A DNA stretch of 35,886 bases from Treponema sp. (GTDB taxonomy: Bacteria > Spirochaetota > Spirochaetia > Treponematales > Breznakiellaceae): NCBI GenBank assembly GCA_031268385.1, contig JAIRXH010000037.1:1-35886 (forward strand), read 5' to 3'. Of the stretch, positions 16,563-24,904 are shown in pieces. Every line of letters begins with the position of its first letter. Position 1 is the first letter of the stretch. The notes beneath the pieces are model-generated. The model saw only the letters and a program-made list of their open reading frames with translations. It ran no database searches and had not been told where the DNA came from. The position numbers and the translations under genes were made by a program.

Positions 16563-16925
16563 TTACGCCTTGCAAACCGCCAAAATTTCCGGTAAGTTAC
16601 GGGACCAAGTTTCCGCCTTAAAAGCGCCGGTGTGTTTTCTTCCGCGGTCTTGCCGGTAAAACACGCATAACGGCCGCTGCATTCGGCCCACGCATAACCC
16701 CATAGGACGCAGGTATGTATGCTGATGACACACCGCCGCCTCGTTCAGGCTGATGGCCATAGGCTTTTCAAACAAAAGCCCTTTAACACGGTATTTGACC
16801 GCCGGTTCCACCAGCGGAATGCGGATATGCGGCATGGTGGCAAAGGCCGGTATATCCGGTTTTAGGGCATTCATCATTGTTTCGGCATCGGTAAACCGCT
16901 TTTCCTTTGGAATGCCATACTCCTC
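16563..16925 (-). pseudogene. Remnant of a Gfo/Idh/MocA-family oxidoreductase
   Basis: Translation on the minus strand just after the next gene's stop gives EEYGIPKEKRFTDAETMM, then ALKPDIPAFATMPHIRIPLVEP and GLLFEKPMAISLNEA, which closely follow the middle of the oxidoreductase N-terminal domain, including the EKP motif. The Rossmann nucleotide-binding start (GxGxxG) is missing. After SLNEA the frame jumps to CHQHTYLR, as though about 15 residues were deleted, and then loses resemblance before the stop at 16563. It is therefore truncated at both ends and unlikely to be functional. The remnant is on the same strand and directly downstream of the GHL6-like gene, as if both were part of an older operon. 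Confidence 0.65.
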
Positions 16926-16933
16926 CGCCCCGG

Positions 16934-18856
16934 CTAAAATTCAAGTTGATACATGCGGAAAATATCAAGGCTGTCAACGGCAAATTCCGTATATCCATCC
17001 TTGTGAGAAAAGGGAACAGAGTCCCTGTTGGGCAGCTTTACTACGCTTTTTGGGGCGGATGGGGAACGCAGGCCGACGGTAAATCCCGGAAAATAAATCA
17101 TGGGATTCAAATCCTGGATATTGACGCAGTGCAGCTGGACAACGCCCTTCCCGGTATCCGTAAACACGGTAAATTCCACATAGGGAGGGGCATCGGTTTT
17201 TACGAGCGGTTTTTCGGGGTTCAAGAATTCAAGCAGATTGGTAAATACCTGTTTGTGTATTCTCTGATTGCTTTCCTCAAAAGGCGCCGCGGACCATATT
17301 ACTTTGCCTTTTCCGAATTCTCCGTATACTACTGCCGGTATTGATGTGTCGACACCCGGCGGATTTGAATGAATTGACGCGAAACGCAGAGAATCCGCCG
17401 GATCCGTGTAAGGGAGGGTAAGCTGGGCAAGCACTGTCTTGCCTCCGCTGTTTTCCGCCTGGACCTGCCGGTTAAAGATCGTCATCGGGTATTCTTCGGT
17501 ATAAACACCGAAGAACTGCCGTCCTTCCACGGTGGGACGCATGTAGGTTATTTTTTCTTTGGTAAGGCCCTTTGTATCAAGACCGAGGAGCCGTTTAACC
17601 AGTTTTGCCGGGGTGACGCCGCTCATGTACAAGGAACCGCCCTGTTCCACATAGGCCGCAAGGGCGTCTTCCTCTTCCTGTGACATGGCCGTCAAATCGG
17701 AAAGGACAATGACCCTGTTTTGTGAAAGTTTTCCCAGAGATTTATCGGTAATAACCCGGTAGGGAATGGCGGCGTTGCGCAGGGCTTTCGCGGCGCCGAG
17801 AATACAATCAATGTGCTGGTATCTTTCTCCGCCGCCGATAAGGGCTTTAACAGGCTTGTTGTTTCTCAAATCGAATTTGGAGGCAAAACTGAAGTACAGG
17901 GCAAAGTCCGCGGTTAACTCTCCCGTGTAGAAGGGTTCGTATTTCATGGTCTCGTCAAAGACTTCCCCGATCATTTCATAGACTTTTTCGTTCAGCGTAC
18001 CTCTGGGATCGATGGCGTCAATTACCAGAAAAGCGCCGTGGTGGGCGTAGGTAAGATAGGCGTGAAGTTTCATTATTTCCAGGGACTTGGTTGTGGTATG
18101 ATCGTTCAGGGAAGGATCGCAACGGGAAGTCATGTATTCAAAAGGCTGATTCGCCGTCATTCCGTAGTACAACTTGCAGCAGAAAGACTGTTGATCAAAT
18201 CCGCCGTAAAGATCCCCGCCTGCATAATCAGAGGCATCGGACGCGCTGCTGCGTATGCCAAAAGTCCAGGCAAATGTCGCTATTGAGTATTGGTGCTCTA
18301 TTGAAAGCTCCGGCCTGAGCTTCTTTAATTCGCCTGAGGCATAGGCGGTAAAATCGCCCATCCACCGTTCCCTGGCTTCCTGAAACAGAAGCCAGCCGGG
18401 ATCGGTCCAATCCACAAGTTCGGGAAGTTCTTTGCCTGTTTCCTTTTTGAAACGGGCGCGGCAGCTCGGACAAAAACATATCATGGGCCAAAAGGCCATA
18501 TCCAGGAAGATCCCCTTAAACTGATATTCCCCGACAAGTTCCGCAAACTGTTCCTTCAAGAAAGCCCGGTATTCTTCGTTGTTGGGACACACCAAGCCAT
18601 AACGGCCGTGCCCCCCCAGCATGGATTCCTTTTTGCTCTTCTCCGCAAACCTGCTGCGGGACGGTTCACCGTCCAGGCCTATCATCCGCCAGGCGCTGTG
18701 ATGTTCATAGGCCCAGTTGTTGTAAATAAGGCTGTAATAAGCAATGACATTCATCCCTTCTTTATTGCAAAGCTCAAACACCTTTCCGATTTTGTTTTCA
18801 CCCTTCCAGGCGGGGTACATAGCGCCGGATTTGGAAGGCCAATAACACCATCCCAC
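16934..18856 (-). CDS. GHL6-type putative glycosidase, apparently 5'-truncated
   Basis: About 640 residues read from a GTG at 18856. The sequence begins inside the expected domain (VGWCYWPSKSGAMYP, then GMNVIAYYSLIYNNWAYEHH), which matches hypothetical glycosyl hydrolase 6 proteins from roughly residue 55 onward. The frame is open only 14 codons further up (to a TAA at 18899-18901), still reading plausible protein (AFPAHHSNSH), with no better start codon. So the first 50 or so residues of the barrel appear lost. D119 (IFLDMAFWP) and a CFCPSC cysteine motif at 127-132 are intact, and a trimerisation-like domain spans about 325-500. No ribosome site is seen before the GTG. It could be a pseudogene or a divergent short form. 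It converges on the + strand sugar operon. Confidence 0.7.
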   Translation of the reverse strand: MGWCYWPSKSGAMYPAWKGENKIGKVFELCNKEGMNVIAYYSLIYNNWAYEHHSAWRMIGLDGEPSRSRFAEKSKKESMLGGHGRYGLVCPNNEEYRAFLKEQFAELVGEYQFKGIFLDMAFWPMICFCPSCRARFKKETGKELPELVDWTDPGWLLFQEARERWMGDFTAYASGELKKLRPELSIEHQYSIATFAWTFGIRSSASDASDYAGGDLYGGFDQQSFCCKLYYGMTANQPFEYMTSRCDPSLNDHTTTKSLEIMKLHAYLTYAHHGAFLVIDAIDPRGTLNEKVYEMIGEVFDETMKYEPFYTGELTADFALYFSFASKFDLRNNKPVKALIGGGERYQHIDCILGAAKALRNAAIPYRVITDKSLGKLSQNRVIVLSDLTAMSQEEEDALAAYVEQGGSLYMSGVTPAKLVKRLLGLDTKGLTKEKITYMRPTVEGRQFFGVYTEEYPMTIFNRQVQAENSGGKTVLAQLTLPYTDPADSLRFASIHSNPPGVDTSIPAVVYGEFGKGKVIWSAAPFEESNQRIHKQVFTNLLEFLNPEKPLVKTDAPPYVEFTVFTDTGKGVVQLHCVNIQDLNPMIYFPGFTVGLRSPSAPKSVVKLPNRDSVPFSHKDGYTEFAVDSLDIFRMYQLEF

Positions 18857-19030
18857 ATGGGAGTTTGAATGGTGAGCGGGAAAGGCGCCGCGGAAATTTT
18901 ACCTGCCTCATCTGATTTTACCAGCCGGAAACCCGTCCGCCGGGGAGCTTTGGGGCGGATTCAAACCTGTTAAAATTTGGAACCTTGGGTATCAAACCCT
19001 CATACAATCCATATCTTCTCTCGTTGTTTT

Positions 19031-19104
19031 TGGGCGATGGGGGACTTGAACCCACGACCCCTAGCATGTCAAGCTAGTGCTCTCACCAACTGAGCTAACC
19101 GCCC
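19031..19104 (-). tRNA. tRNA-Val (anticodon GAC)
   Basis: The reverse complement folds as a 74-nt cloverleaf: acceptor GGGCGGT/ATCGCCC, D-stem GCTC/GAGC, anticodon stem CTAGC/GCTAG with loop TTGACAT (anticodon GAC), variable GGGTC, and a T-arm with loop TTCAAGT. One mismatch (50:64) is present in the T-stem. The discriminator is A and CCA is not encoded. A promoter lies at 19134-19162. Confidence 0.95.
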
Positions 19105-19133
19105 GGTAATTTTCACCGATACAACGCCCTGAT

Positions 19134-19162
19134 AACATACCCCACATCCGCGGGAAAGTCAA
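19134..19162 (-). promoter_or_regulatory. Promoter of tRNA-Val
   Basis: On the minus strand TTGACT (19162-19157) and TATGTT (19139-19134) are 17 bp apart, 30 bases before the tRNA 5' end. The layout matches the other promoters in the window. Confidence 0.65.
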
Positions 19163-19168
19163 CAGGCG

Positions 19169-19466
19169 TAATGCCTCAAACGGCAATTCCGAATTCAACA
19201 TCCCAAACCCGAAAAGAGACCTGAAAAATCCGCCGGGGGTCCTGCCGGCTGGAAAAAACACGGGTCCCTCCGGTGGCCCCTCCCGTGTTTTTTTCACCGT
19301 CACCCCCCTGTCACTTTTACCGGGCCTCTTTTCGGCCTGTAACCAGTCAGGAAGTGCCGCGAAAAAACGGTTACATGATCACCGTTTGTGCTTCCTTAGT
19401 CCTCAAGGAACCAATTCTGTTTGACCGTTTTTTGAATTCGGAATTGTAATGCCTCAAACGGCAATT
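19169..19466. repeat. 20-bp direct repeats and inverted repeat in the 19105-19650 spacer
   Basis: TAATGCCTCAAACGGCAATT occurs at 19169-19188 and again at 19447-19466. AATTCCGAATTCAA (19185-19198) is the exact reverse complement of TTGAATTCGGAATT (19432-19445), so the block between is bounded by a 14-bp inverted repeat. It encloses the terminator at 19253-19294. Part of the repeated word (TTTGAGGCAT) also occurs at about 26488. No coding frame is convincing anywhere in 19105-19650. Confidence 0.75.
19253..19294. terminator. Bidirectional intrinsic terminator
   Basis: AAAAAACACGGG (19253-19264) pairs with CCCGTGTTTTTT (19282-19293). A-run and T-run flank the stem, so it works on either strand. 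It can stop minus-strand transcripts of the sugar permease operon (ending at 19651) before they reach the tRNA-Val promoter. Confidence 0.75.
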
Positions 19467-19650
19467 TCAAATTTGAAAAATGGTCAAAATTGGTTATTTT
19501 GTAACCGGTTCTTGCGGTTTTTCGCCCTTTGATATATGAATACACGATCGCTCTCATACCCCGGCTTGCCGCCTGGAGCGGTGTTTTTTCCGTCGGAAGA
19601 GGGTTCTTGACTGTCTTTTTTACTGTCGTTTTAGCGGAAGTTGTTCAAAA

Positions 19651-20487
19651 CTAACCTTTAACGGAGCCTTCCGCGGAACTTTGTACAATCTGTTTGTTAA
19701 AGAGCCCGTACAACAGCATAACCGGAATCAGTGAAATAACACAAGCCGCAATGCGCAGTGTCCATTTTACGTCATAGCTGGAGGCAAAATTCATTATCCC
19801 TACCGCGATGTTGCGTACCTTGTCACTGGCGTTTAGTATCAGGCTGAACGGCATTTCGTTCCATACAAAGTTAAAAACAATAACGCCGACGGTGACAAGT
19901 ATCGGCTTTGCGACGGGCACGATGATCAGTATCAGTGTTGAGGCAAGCCCTGCCCCCTCAATTTCAGCGGATTCCTCCAGCGAAGCGGGAAGCCCCCTGA
20001 TGTAGGCACGGATAAGAAATACCGAGAGAGGAAGCATGATGCCCACATAAGGGAAGATCAGGACGCCTCGCCTGTCCACAATGTTGATCAGCTTGAACTG
20101 GATGTACATTGGGACAAGGAGGGAATGAACCGGCACTATCATTCCGATCATCAAAATCAGTTCCACCAGCAATTTCCCCTTGAACCGGTAGCGGGCAAGG
20201 ACATAGCCTATGCAAAAGGCGAAGAAAATAATTACCAGTACCGACGAAAAGCCGTTAAAAAGCGTATTGAAAAAATAATTGAGAATTTTGCTGCGAATCA
20301 GCGCGGCGTAGTAGTTGTTCCACTGAAGCGGCAGGCCCGGCAGTCCGAAAATATGGGCCATAAAATCGGCGTCGGTTTTAACCGAAGAATATATCAGCCA
20401 GATAACAGGATAAACACAGGTCACCGACAGGAATATCAGTATCACGTTCAGGAAAAGGGACGAAGGAGAAAAACCTCTTTTATTCAT
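19651..20487 (-). CDS. ABC sugar permease, MalG-like (second system)
   Basis: A 278-residue CUT1 permease with about six membrane segments, the first near residues 11-33 (LFLNVILIFLSVTCVYPVIW). The EAA loop is at about 168-195 (ASLEESAEIEGAGLASTLI, then VPVAKP). The start at 20487 follows GGGAGG; its first 8 bases overlap the end of the MalF-like gene, so translation is probably coupled. It is the last gene of a five-gene operon that begins with a response regulator and sensor kinase. The C-terminus VQSSAEGSVKG resembles that of the permease at 6037-6858. No ATPase gene follows it. Confidence 0.93.
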   Translation of the reverse strand: MNKRGFSPSSLFLNVILIFLSVTCVYPVIWLIYSSVKTDADFMAHIFGLPGLPLQWNNYYAALIRSKILNYFFNTLFNGFSSVLVIIFFAFCIGYVLARYRFKGKLLVELILMIGMIVPVHSLLVPMYIQFKLINIVDRRGVLIFPYVGIMLPLSVFLIRAYIRGLPASLEESAEIEGAGLASTLILIIVPVAKPILVTVGVIVFNFVWNEMPFSLILNASDKVRNIAVGIMNFASSYDVKWTLRIAACVISLIPVMLLYGLFNKQIVQSSAEGSVKG

Positions 20488-21367
20488 AACGTTTTCCTCC
20501 CATGACGGCTCTCGCAAGCATGGTAATGGCAAAACTTATAATGACAATGCCAACGGCGATGGAACTGCCGAATCCGTGGCGAAGGCCCACAAAGGTTGTC
20601 TTGTAGGCGTAAAGAGCCAAGACCATGGAACTGGTTCCCGGACCGCCGTCGGTCATTACCAGTACATGGTCAAATGCCTTCATAATGCCGGAGAGGCACA
20701 GCATCACCGCCACCTTGAGCGTGTCATAGGTCATGGGAATGTAGATATGCCGGGCAAGTTTGACGCCGGTCGCTCCTTCCAGTTTTGCCGATTCGAGTAC
20801 TTCGGAAGGAATAGCGGCAAAGGCACTGAGAAATATCACGGTGTAATAACCAAACCACTGCCAGATAAGGGGCACCGCCAGGACTTCTACGATGATCTTT
20901 GGATTGCTGAGCCAGGCGATTGTGTATTTTCCCAATCCCGCCAGGCGGAGAATGGCGTTCAATATGCCGTAATCATTACTGTAAACCAGGGTCCACAAAA
21001 AACTCATAACAACCGATGAAATCATCGCGGGGAAATACATTACAATACGGTGGAACTGCTGAAAACGCGCCCATCTTGAAACCAGTGCAAAGGCAAGAAA
21101 ATAACCAATGCCTATCTGGCCGACAAGGGTGTAGAAGGCAAGTTTCAGATTGTTCACCAGGGCTTTCCAGAAAATCGGATCAACGGCCAGTTCCACGTAA
21201 TTGGCGAAATTGTTCCAGACAGGCCTTGTGATGCTTCGCCAGGTAAAAAGACTGTAATAAAAGGCGATGGCTATAGGTATGACAAGGGCAAAACAGAAAA
21301 CGGAAATTCCCGGTACAACCAGTATTCCCAGGACTTTTTTACTGGCTCCCTTGAGTCTTTCCGCCAT
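20480..21367 (-). CDS. ABC sugar permease, MalF-like (second system)
   Basis: A 295-residue CUT1 permease. Membrane segments begin at about residue 13 (LGILVVPGISVFCFALVIPIA), and the EAA loop is at about 188-214 (LESAKLEGATGVKLARHIYIP). The start at 21367 is chosen because GAGGAGGG lies 5 bases before it; the frame is open to 21412 without a better ribosome site. It overlaps the MalG-like gene by 8 bases. The spacer of 258 bases between it and the binding protein gene is filled with hairpins, so its expression may be set separately from the binding protein. Confidence 0.93.
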   Translation of the reverse strand: MAERLKGASKKVLGILVVPGISVFCFALVIPIAIAFYYSLFTWRSITRPVWNNFANYVELAVDPIFWKALVNNLKLAFYTLVGQIGIGYFLAFALVSRWARFQQFHRIVMYFPAMISSVVMSFLWTLVYSNDYGILNAILRLAGLGKYTIAWLSNPKIIVEVLAVPLIWQWFGYYTVIFLSAFAAIPSEVLESAKLEGATGVKLARHIYIPMTYDTLKVAVMLCLSGIMKAFDHVLVMTDGGPGTSSMVLALYAYKTTFVGLRHGFGSSIAVGIVIISFAITMLARAVMGGKRYE

Positions 21368-21396
21368 GGATACCCTCCTCTTTTTCCGGTTTGGCC

Positions 21397-21622
21397 AACG
21401 CTGATTAGCCACAAGTTAATCAGTGCTACCCTAACGCTGATTGGCCGCAAATTAATCGGCGTTAGCCTGACAGCGCGAATCTCCGCTTCGTTCCTGGCTG
21501 CCGCGGACTTGAAATCCGTTCCAGGTCTCGCACTTTCACGATGCCTCGTCTTTCAGGGCGAGGTATCGTGAAACCGCGTTTTCGCGGAGAAGCCGTTCGC
21601 AAACTTCAGTTTTTGGAAACGG
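21397..21622. repeat. Structured intercistronic spacer between binding protein and permease
   Basis: The spacer 21368-21625 folds densely. Two copies of a 28-base unit (21397-21424, 21433-21460) each form a hairpin (CTGATT/AATCAG; TAACGCTGATT/AATCGGCGTTA). TCTCCGC (21480-21486) can pair with GCGGAGA (21584-21590), enclosing CCTGG/CCAGG (21493-21497/21521-21525) and a 15-bp stem, TTTCACGATGCCTCG (21534-21548) with CGAGGTATCGTGAAA (21559-21573). CCGCG-TTTT-CGCGG (21574-21587) competes with the outer helix. The last element carries AACTTCAGTT (21602-21611) within imperfect CCGTT/AACGG arms. Confidence 0.75.
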
Positions 21623-21625
21623 CCC

Positions 21626-22975
21626 TTATTTGATATCCGCCCTGTCAAGGGCGTTCTGCATATCCTGCAGGGCCGCCGCGGGCTGCTTCATGCCAAGGAG
21701 TGTCTCCTGCAGCGCGGCGGAAACGGTTTCGAGTACGCCTCCCGGCAGCCGGCTGTCAATATGACCGCCGCCGATGATGCGGGGCGCTATGTTTTCGTTG
21801 TAATACACAACCGCGCTGGGGAGTTGGGAAAAATTCGCCGACGGAGTAGGCCGGACCGCGATGCCGCCCTTCTCGGCAAGCACCTGATTGTATTCGTTCC
21901 CGAGCACTTCTTTCGCGAAGGCCCTGGCCGCGACCAGTTTGTCGCCCTGCAGTTTTGAATTAAACGAAAGTCCCCAGTCCGCGGTAACCGGTTCGGCAAC
22001 GTTGCCGCTGACAGGGCCTTCGCCGGACAGGGCAGGAAAAAACTCGAATTTGGTAACCGCCCGTATGTCGTCGGGCCAGGCGGTTTCGGAGCTCTGGGCA
22101 AAGGCGGCCATCTCGCCGTACATGGCCGTCTTTTTGGCATAGTAGAGCTGTCTGGCCTGCAGGAAATCAATGGCGGTGAAGTCCTCATTGAAAGCGCCCA
22201 TGTCGGCAAGTTCCTTCATAATGTCCAGGGAATTTTTAATGGTGGTGTCGGTGAATTTCAACTGGCCGCTCTTGAGTCTTTCAAGGTAATCGCCCCCCGC
22301 GGTACGGACGTTGAGGCCGGAAAACCACATGCGGCTGCACCATTTTCCCTTGTCACCCAGCGCGATGGGGGTAACGCCGATTTTCTTGACGGCGGTTATG
22401 GCGGCCTTCAGTTCATCGTATGTCCGGGGAACCGATGTAACGCCGGCCTGAGAGAGAATGTCCATGTTGTAGTACATGAAGAACAGGGACATGGCGCGCC
22501 ATGGAATGCCATAAGCCTTGCCCTGATAGGTGAAGTCGTCAAGCATTCCGGGAGAAAAGCCCGCAAGAAAAGCGGAATCGTCGGCAAAAAGATCGTTGAT
22601 GGACATAAGCTGGCCTGATGCCTCAAAATTGGGCACCCAGGCTGAACGGTTCGTAAAAATATCCGGCAGTTCATTGGCCGAAGCGAGAGTCGGCACCTTG
22701 GTGTCAATGACATCGGCGGAAGACTGATCCCGGACAAGCGTTATATCGGGATGAGCCAGGGTAAATCTGTCAATCATGATGTTTAACGCGATCACGTCGG
22801 GTTCGGTCAGATTGGGCAGGTACGAGTCGATCACGTTGAGAGTTACCGGCGCGGAAAGACCGGGAGTAACAAGCGCCTGGGACGATTCGGATGATTTTTT
22901 GCCGCTACAGGCGGCAACGATCACGGCAAACGCCGCACTGCACAGCATCACCGCAAAAAATTTCTGCGTCTTCAT
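21626..22975 (-). CDS. ABC sugar transporter substrate-binding lipoprotein (second system)
   Basis: A 449-residue extracellular solute-binding protein. The signal region MKTQKFFAVMLCSAAFAVIV leads to a lipobox with C23 (VAACSGKK), so a periplasmic lipoprotein is expected. The start at 22975 follows GGAGG about 9 bases upstream. The body (LNVIDSYLPNLTEPDVIALN, then IFTNRSAWVPNFEASGQL) is typical of family 1 sugar-binding proteins. It lies downstream of a YesM/YesN two-component pair and upstream of two permeases, which is the usual arrangement for oligosaccharide uptake regulated by extracellular sugar. The ligand cannot be predicted; no glycosidase is adjacent on this strand. Confidence 0.92.
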   Translation of the reverse strand: MKTQKFFAVMLCSAAFAVIVAACSGKKSSESSQALVTPGLSAPVTLNVIDSYLPNLTEPDVIALNIMIDRFTLAHPDITLVRDQSSADVIDTKVPTLASANELPDIFTNRSAWVPNFEASGQLMSINDLFADDSAFLAGFSPGMLDDFTYQGKAYGIPWRAMSLFFMYYNMDILSQAGVTSVPRTYDELKAAITAVKKIGVTPIALGDKGKWCSRMWFSGLNVRTAGGDYLERLKSGQLKFTDTTIKNSLDIMKELADMGAFNEDFTAIDFLQARQLYYAKKTAMYGEMAAFAQSSETAWPDDIRAVTKFEFFPALSGEGPVSGNVAEPVTADWGLSFNSKLQGDKLVAARAFAKEVLGNEYNQVLAEKGGIAVRPTPSANFSQLPSAVVYYNENIAPRIIGGGHIDSRLPGGVLETVSAALQETLLGMKQPAAALQDMQNALDRADIK

Positions 22976-23071
22976 AAAAATTTTCCTCCAGATTAGTGAA
23001 CAATTTTCATGATTATACATGGCGCCTGTCCGGCCGCGATACCTGTTTTTTTAACGGAATTATTTAAAATT

Positions 23072-24904
23072 TTAACCAGTATCCGGCTGTTCCCGAATTC
23101 GGGCCGCGGGAATTCCCCGCGCCTCATGGGCCATACGGACCGGTTGTTGTACCCTCGCTATGGTCAGGCCGTCGGGGGTACGGTGGAAACGCAGCCCCCA
23201 CTCCGGCCCGAAGAGCAGCTTTATCCGGCTGTTGATATTTCTGATGGCAAAGCCGCGGTGACTGCCGCTTTCCACATTCATGATTTTTTCCATCTCTTTG
23301 ACATCCGGTTCATTGCTGCCGTCATCCTCAACCTCAATGACGAGAGTGTCCCCTTTCTTGCCTATTCTTACAACCACGGAACCAACGCCGCTGCCTTTCA
23401 GTATGCCGTGGTTGATGGCGTTTTCGACCAGCGGCTGCAGCACGCTTTCAATGGTCAGGCAGGATCCGGAATTTTCCTCTATTTCGATGCTGAATTCCAC
23501 GCTGTCTCCCAGCCTCGATTTCTGCAGATTGATATACGTAACAAGATGACGCGCCTCGTCCCGGACGGTACTGAAGGTTTTGCTTCCGGAAATGCTTTTG
23601 CGCAGGTACATTGACAACTCACGGGTAAATTTGGCGGTATCGTAAGCCCGTTCGGCCCTGCTTTTCCATACGATAACATCGAGCATGTTATACAGAAAGT
23701 GGGGGTTCATCTGGCTTCGCAGTGTCGTTATCTGCATGTCCCGCTGCCTTATCTCGAAACCATAAACCTGTTTAATCAGATCGTTCAATTTTCTCGCCAT
23801 GTGATTAAAACTCTTTGCCATGTTTCCAATTTCGTCGTTTTTGTAATTGGCAATTTGAATGGTATAGTGTTCTTTCTCGATTTCCTCCATGGCATGTGAA
23901 ACTTCCACAAGAGGGTTAAGCATCTTTTTCAAATAGAACATGACAAGTAATATACTGAAGAATGAACAGAGGGCGATTACCACAATAAGGTAGCGCATCG
24001 CCGTTGAATATTCGCGCAGCAGCAGTTCTGACGGCACTACATTGACAACATACCAGTCACAGGAAGAAAGTTTCCGGTAAAAAAGGACAGACTTTTTTCT
24101 TCCTCCCCGGATTTCAAAATAACCGCCCGGTTCGGCATCGTCAGAGTCACTGTTAAAAAGGGAAGATACTTGTACATCAAAAAGATCTTCCGAATTTTTC
24201 CCGATGTTGGAGGTGATGATTAAATTGTTGGCGTCAATAACATAGAGAGAGGAATTTTCGTAGAACAGCCGGTCTTTGTATATATCGTCAATGCGGCTTG
24301 TCCGCAGATGAATCATCAGGTATCCCAGCACATGCGAAAGATTTGTATTCGCGCGCAGCACCCTGAGAAAAGAAAGCCGTCCATCGGCATTGAGAAAATA
24401 CCCGAGCTGTCCGTCAGGCGTCCAGTCGCCGCTGCCGATAAGATTCTTTGCCGATTGTATCTGGTTTTCGTATTTTACCGCGTCGGCATAGTATTTGTTC
24501 CAGGATATATTGGCGCCGTTGTTGCCGATGATTTCAATAGATTCAATTGAACTGTCGCCGCTGACCATCCGGTTTATCAGGGCCCGATAGACATCATCCT
24601 GTTTTTTTATATAATCAAGGCCCCTGGGGTCAGGCGCCTCAAGCAGGGCGATGAGCGTTTCATTGGTCAGAAAAAACATGGAAGTGTCTTTTACTTCATT
24701 CAGGAGGAAGCTGATGTTGTCGCTGATATAGGAAATAAGACTGGCATTCGACGTACTGACACTGCGCCTTGCCATGCCGGAAATGAATAAAAACACCACG
24801 GAAGTAATTATCGAAGTTGCCAGAAAGAAAAAAATAAAAAACACGGCCAGCAGTTTATACCGTATGCTGATATACATACCGCCCGTATTCCTGAAAATGT
24901 TCAT
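23072..24904 (-). CDS. YesM-type sensor histidine kinase
   Basis: A 610-residue membrane sensor kinase. The first membrane helix is at about 17-42, an extracytoplasmic Cache-like sensor domain follows to about 300, and the second helix is at 305-326. HAMP spans about 327-380, then the His_kinase family motif QITTLRSQMNPHFLYN with the phosphorylated H402. The ATP-binding part has LQPLVENAINHGI and a late glycine-rich region (GFAIRNINSRI). Its ATG overlaps the regulator's stop codon (ATGA, 24901-24904), so the two are co-translated. In known YesMN systems such kinases sense sugars or their bound receptors and activate the adjacent ABC genes; this role is inferred here from gene order. Confidence 0.95.
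   Translation of the reverse strand: MNIFRNTGGMYISIRYKLLAVFFIFFFLATSIITSVVFLFISGMARRSVSTSNASLISYISDNISFLLNEVKDTSMFFLTNETLIALLEAPDPRGLDYIKKQDDVYRALINRMVSGDSSIESIEIIGNNGANISWNKYYADAVKYENQIQSAKNLIGSGDWTPDGQLGYFLNADGRLSFLRVLRANTNLSHVLGYLMIHLRTSRIDDIYKDRLFYENSSLYVIDANNLIITSNIGKNSEDLFDVQVSSLFNSDSDDAEPGGYFEIRGGRKKSVLFYRKLSSCDWYVVNVVPSELLLREYSTAMRYLIVVIALCSFFSILLVMFYLKKMLNPLVEVSHAMEEIEKEHYTIQIANYKNDEIGNMAKSFNHMARKLNDLIKQVYGFEIRQRDMQITTLRSQMNPHFLYNMLDVIVWKSRAERAYDTAKFTRELSMYLRKSISGSKTFSTVRDEARHLVTYINLQKSRLGDSVEFSIEIEENSGSCLTIESVLQPLVENAINHGILKGSGVGSVVVRIGKKGDTLVIEVEDDGSNEPDVKEMEKIMNVESGSHRGFAIRNINSRIKLLFGPEWGLRFHRTPDGLTIARVQQPVRMAHEARGIPAARIREQPDTG

Noticed and set aside
21480-21590. Known riboswitch class
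   Set aside because: The fold is branched, but I could not match it to a conserved riboswitch core, and it lies inside an operon rather than in a leader.
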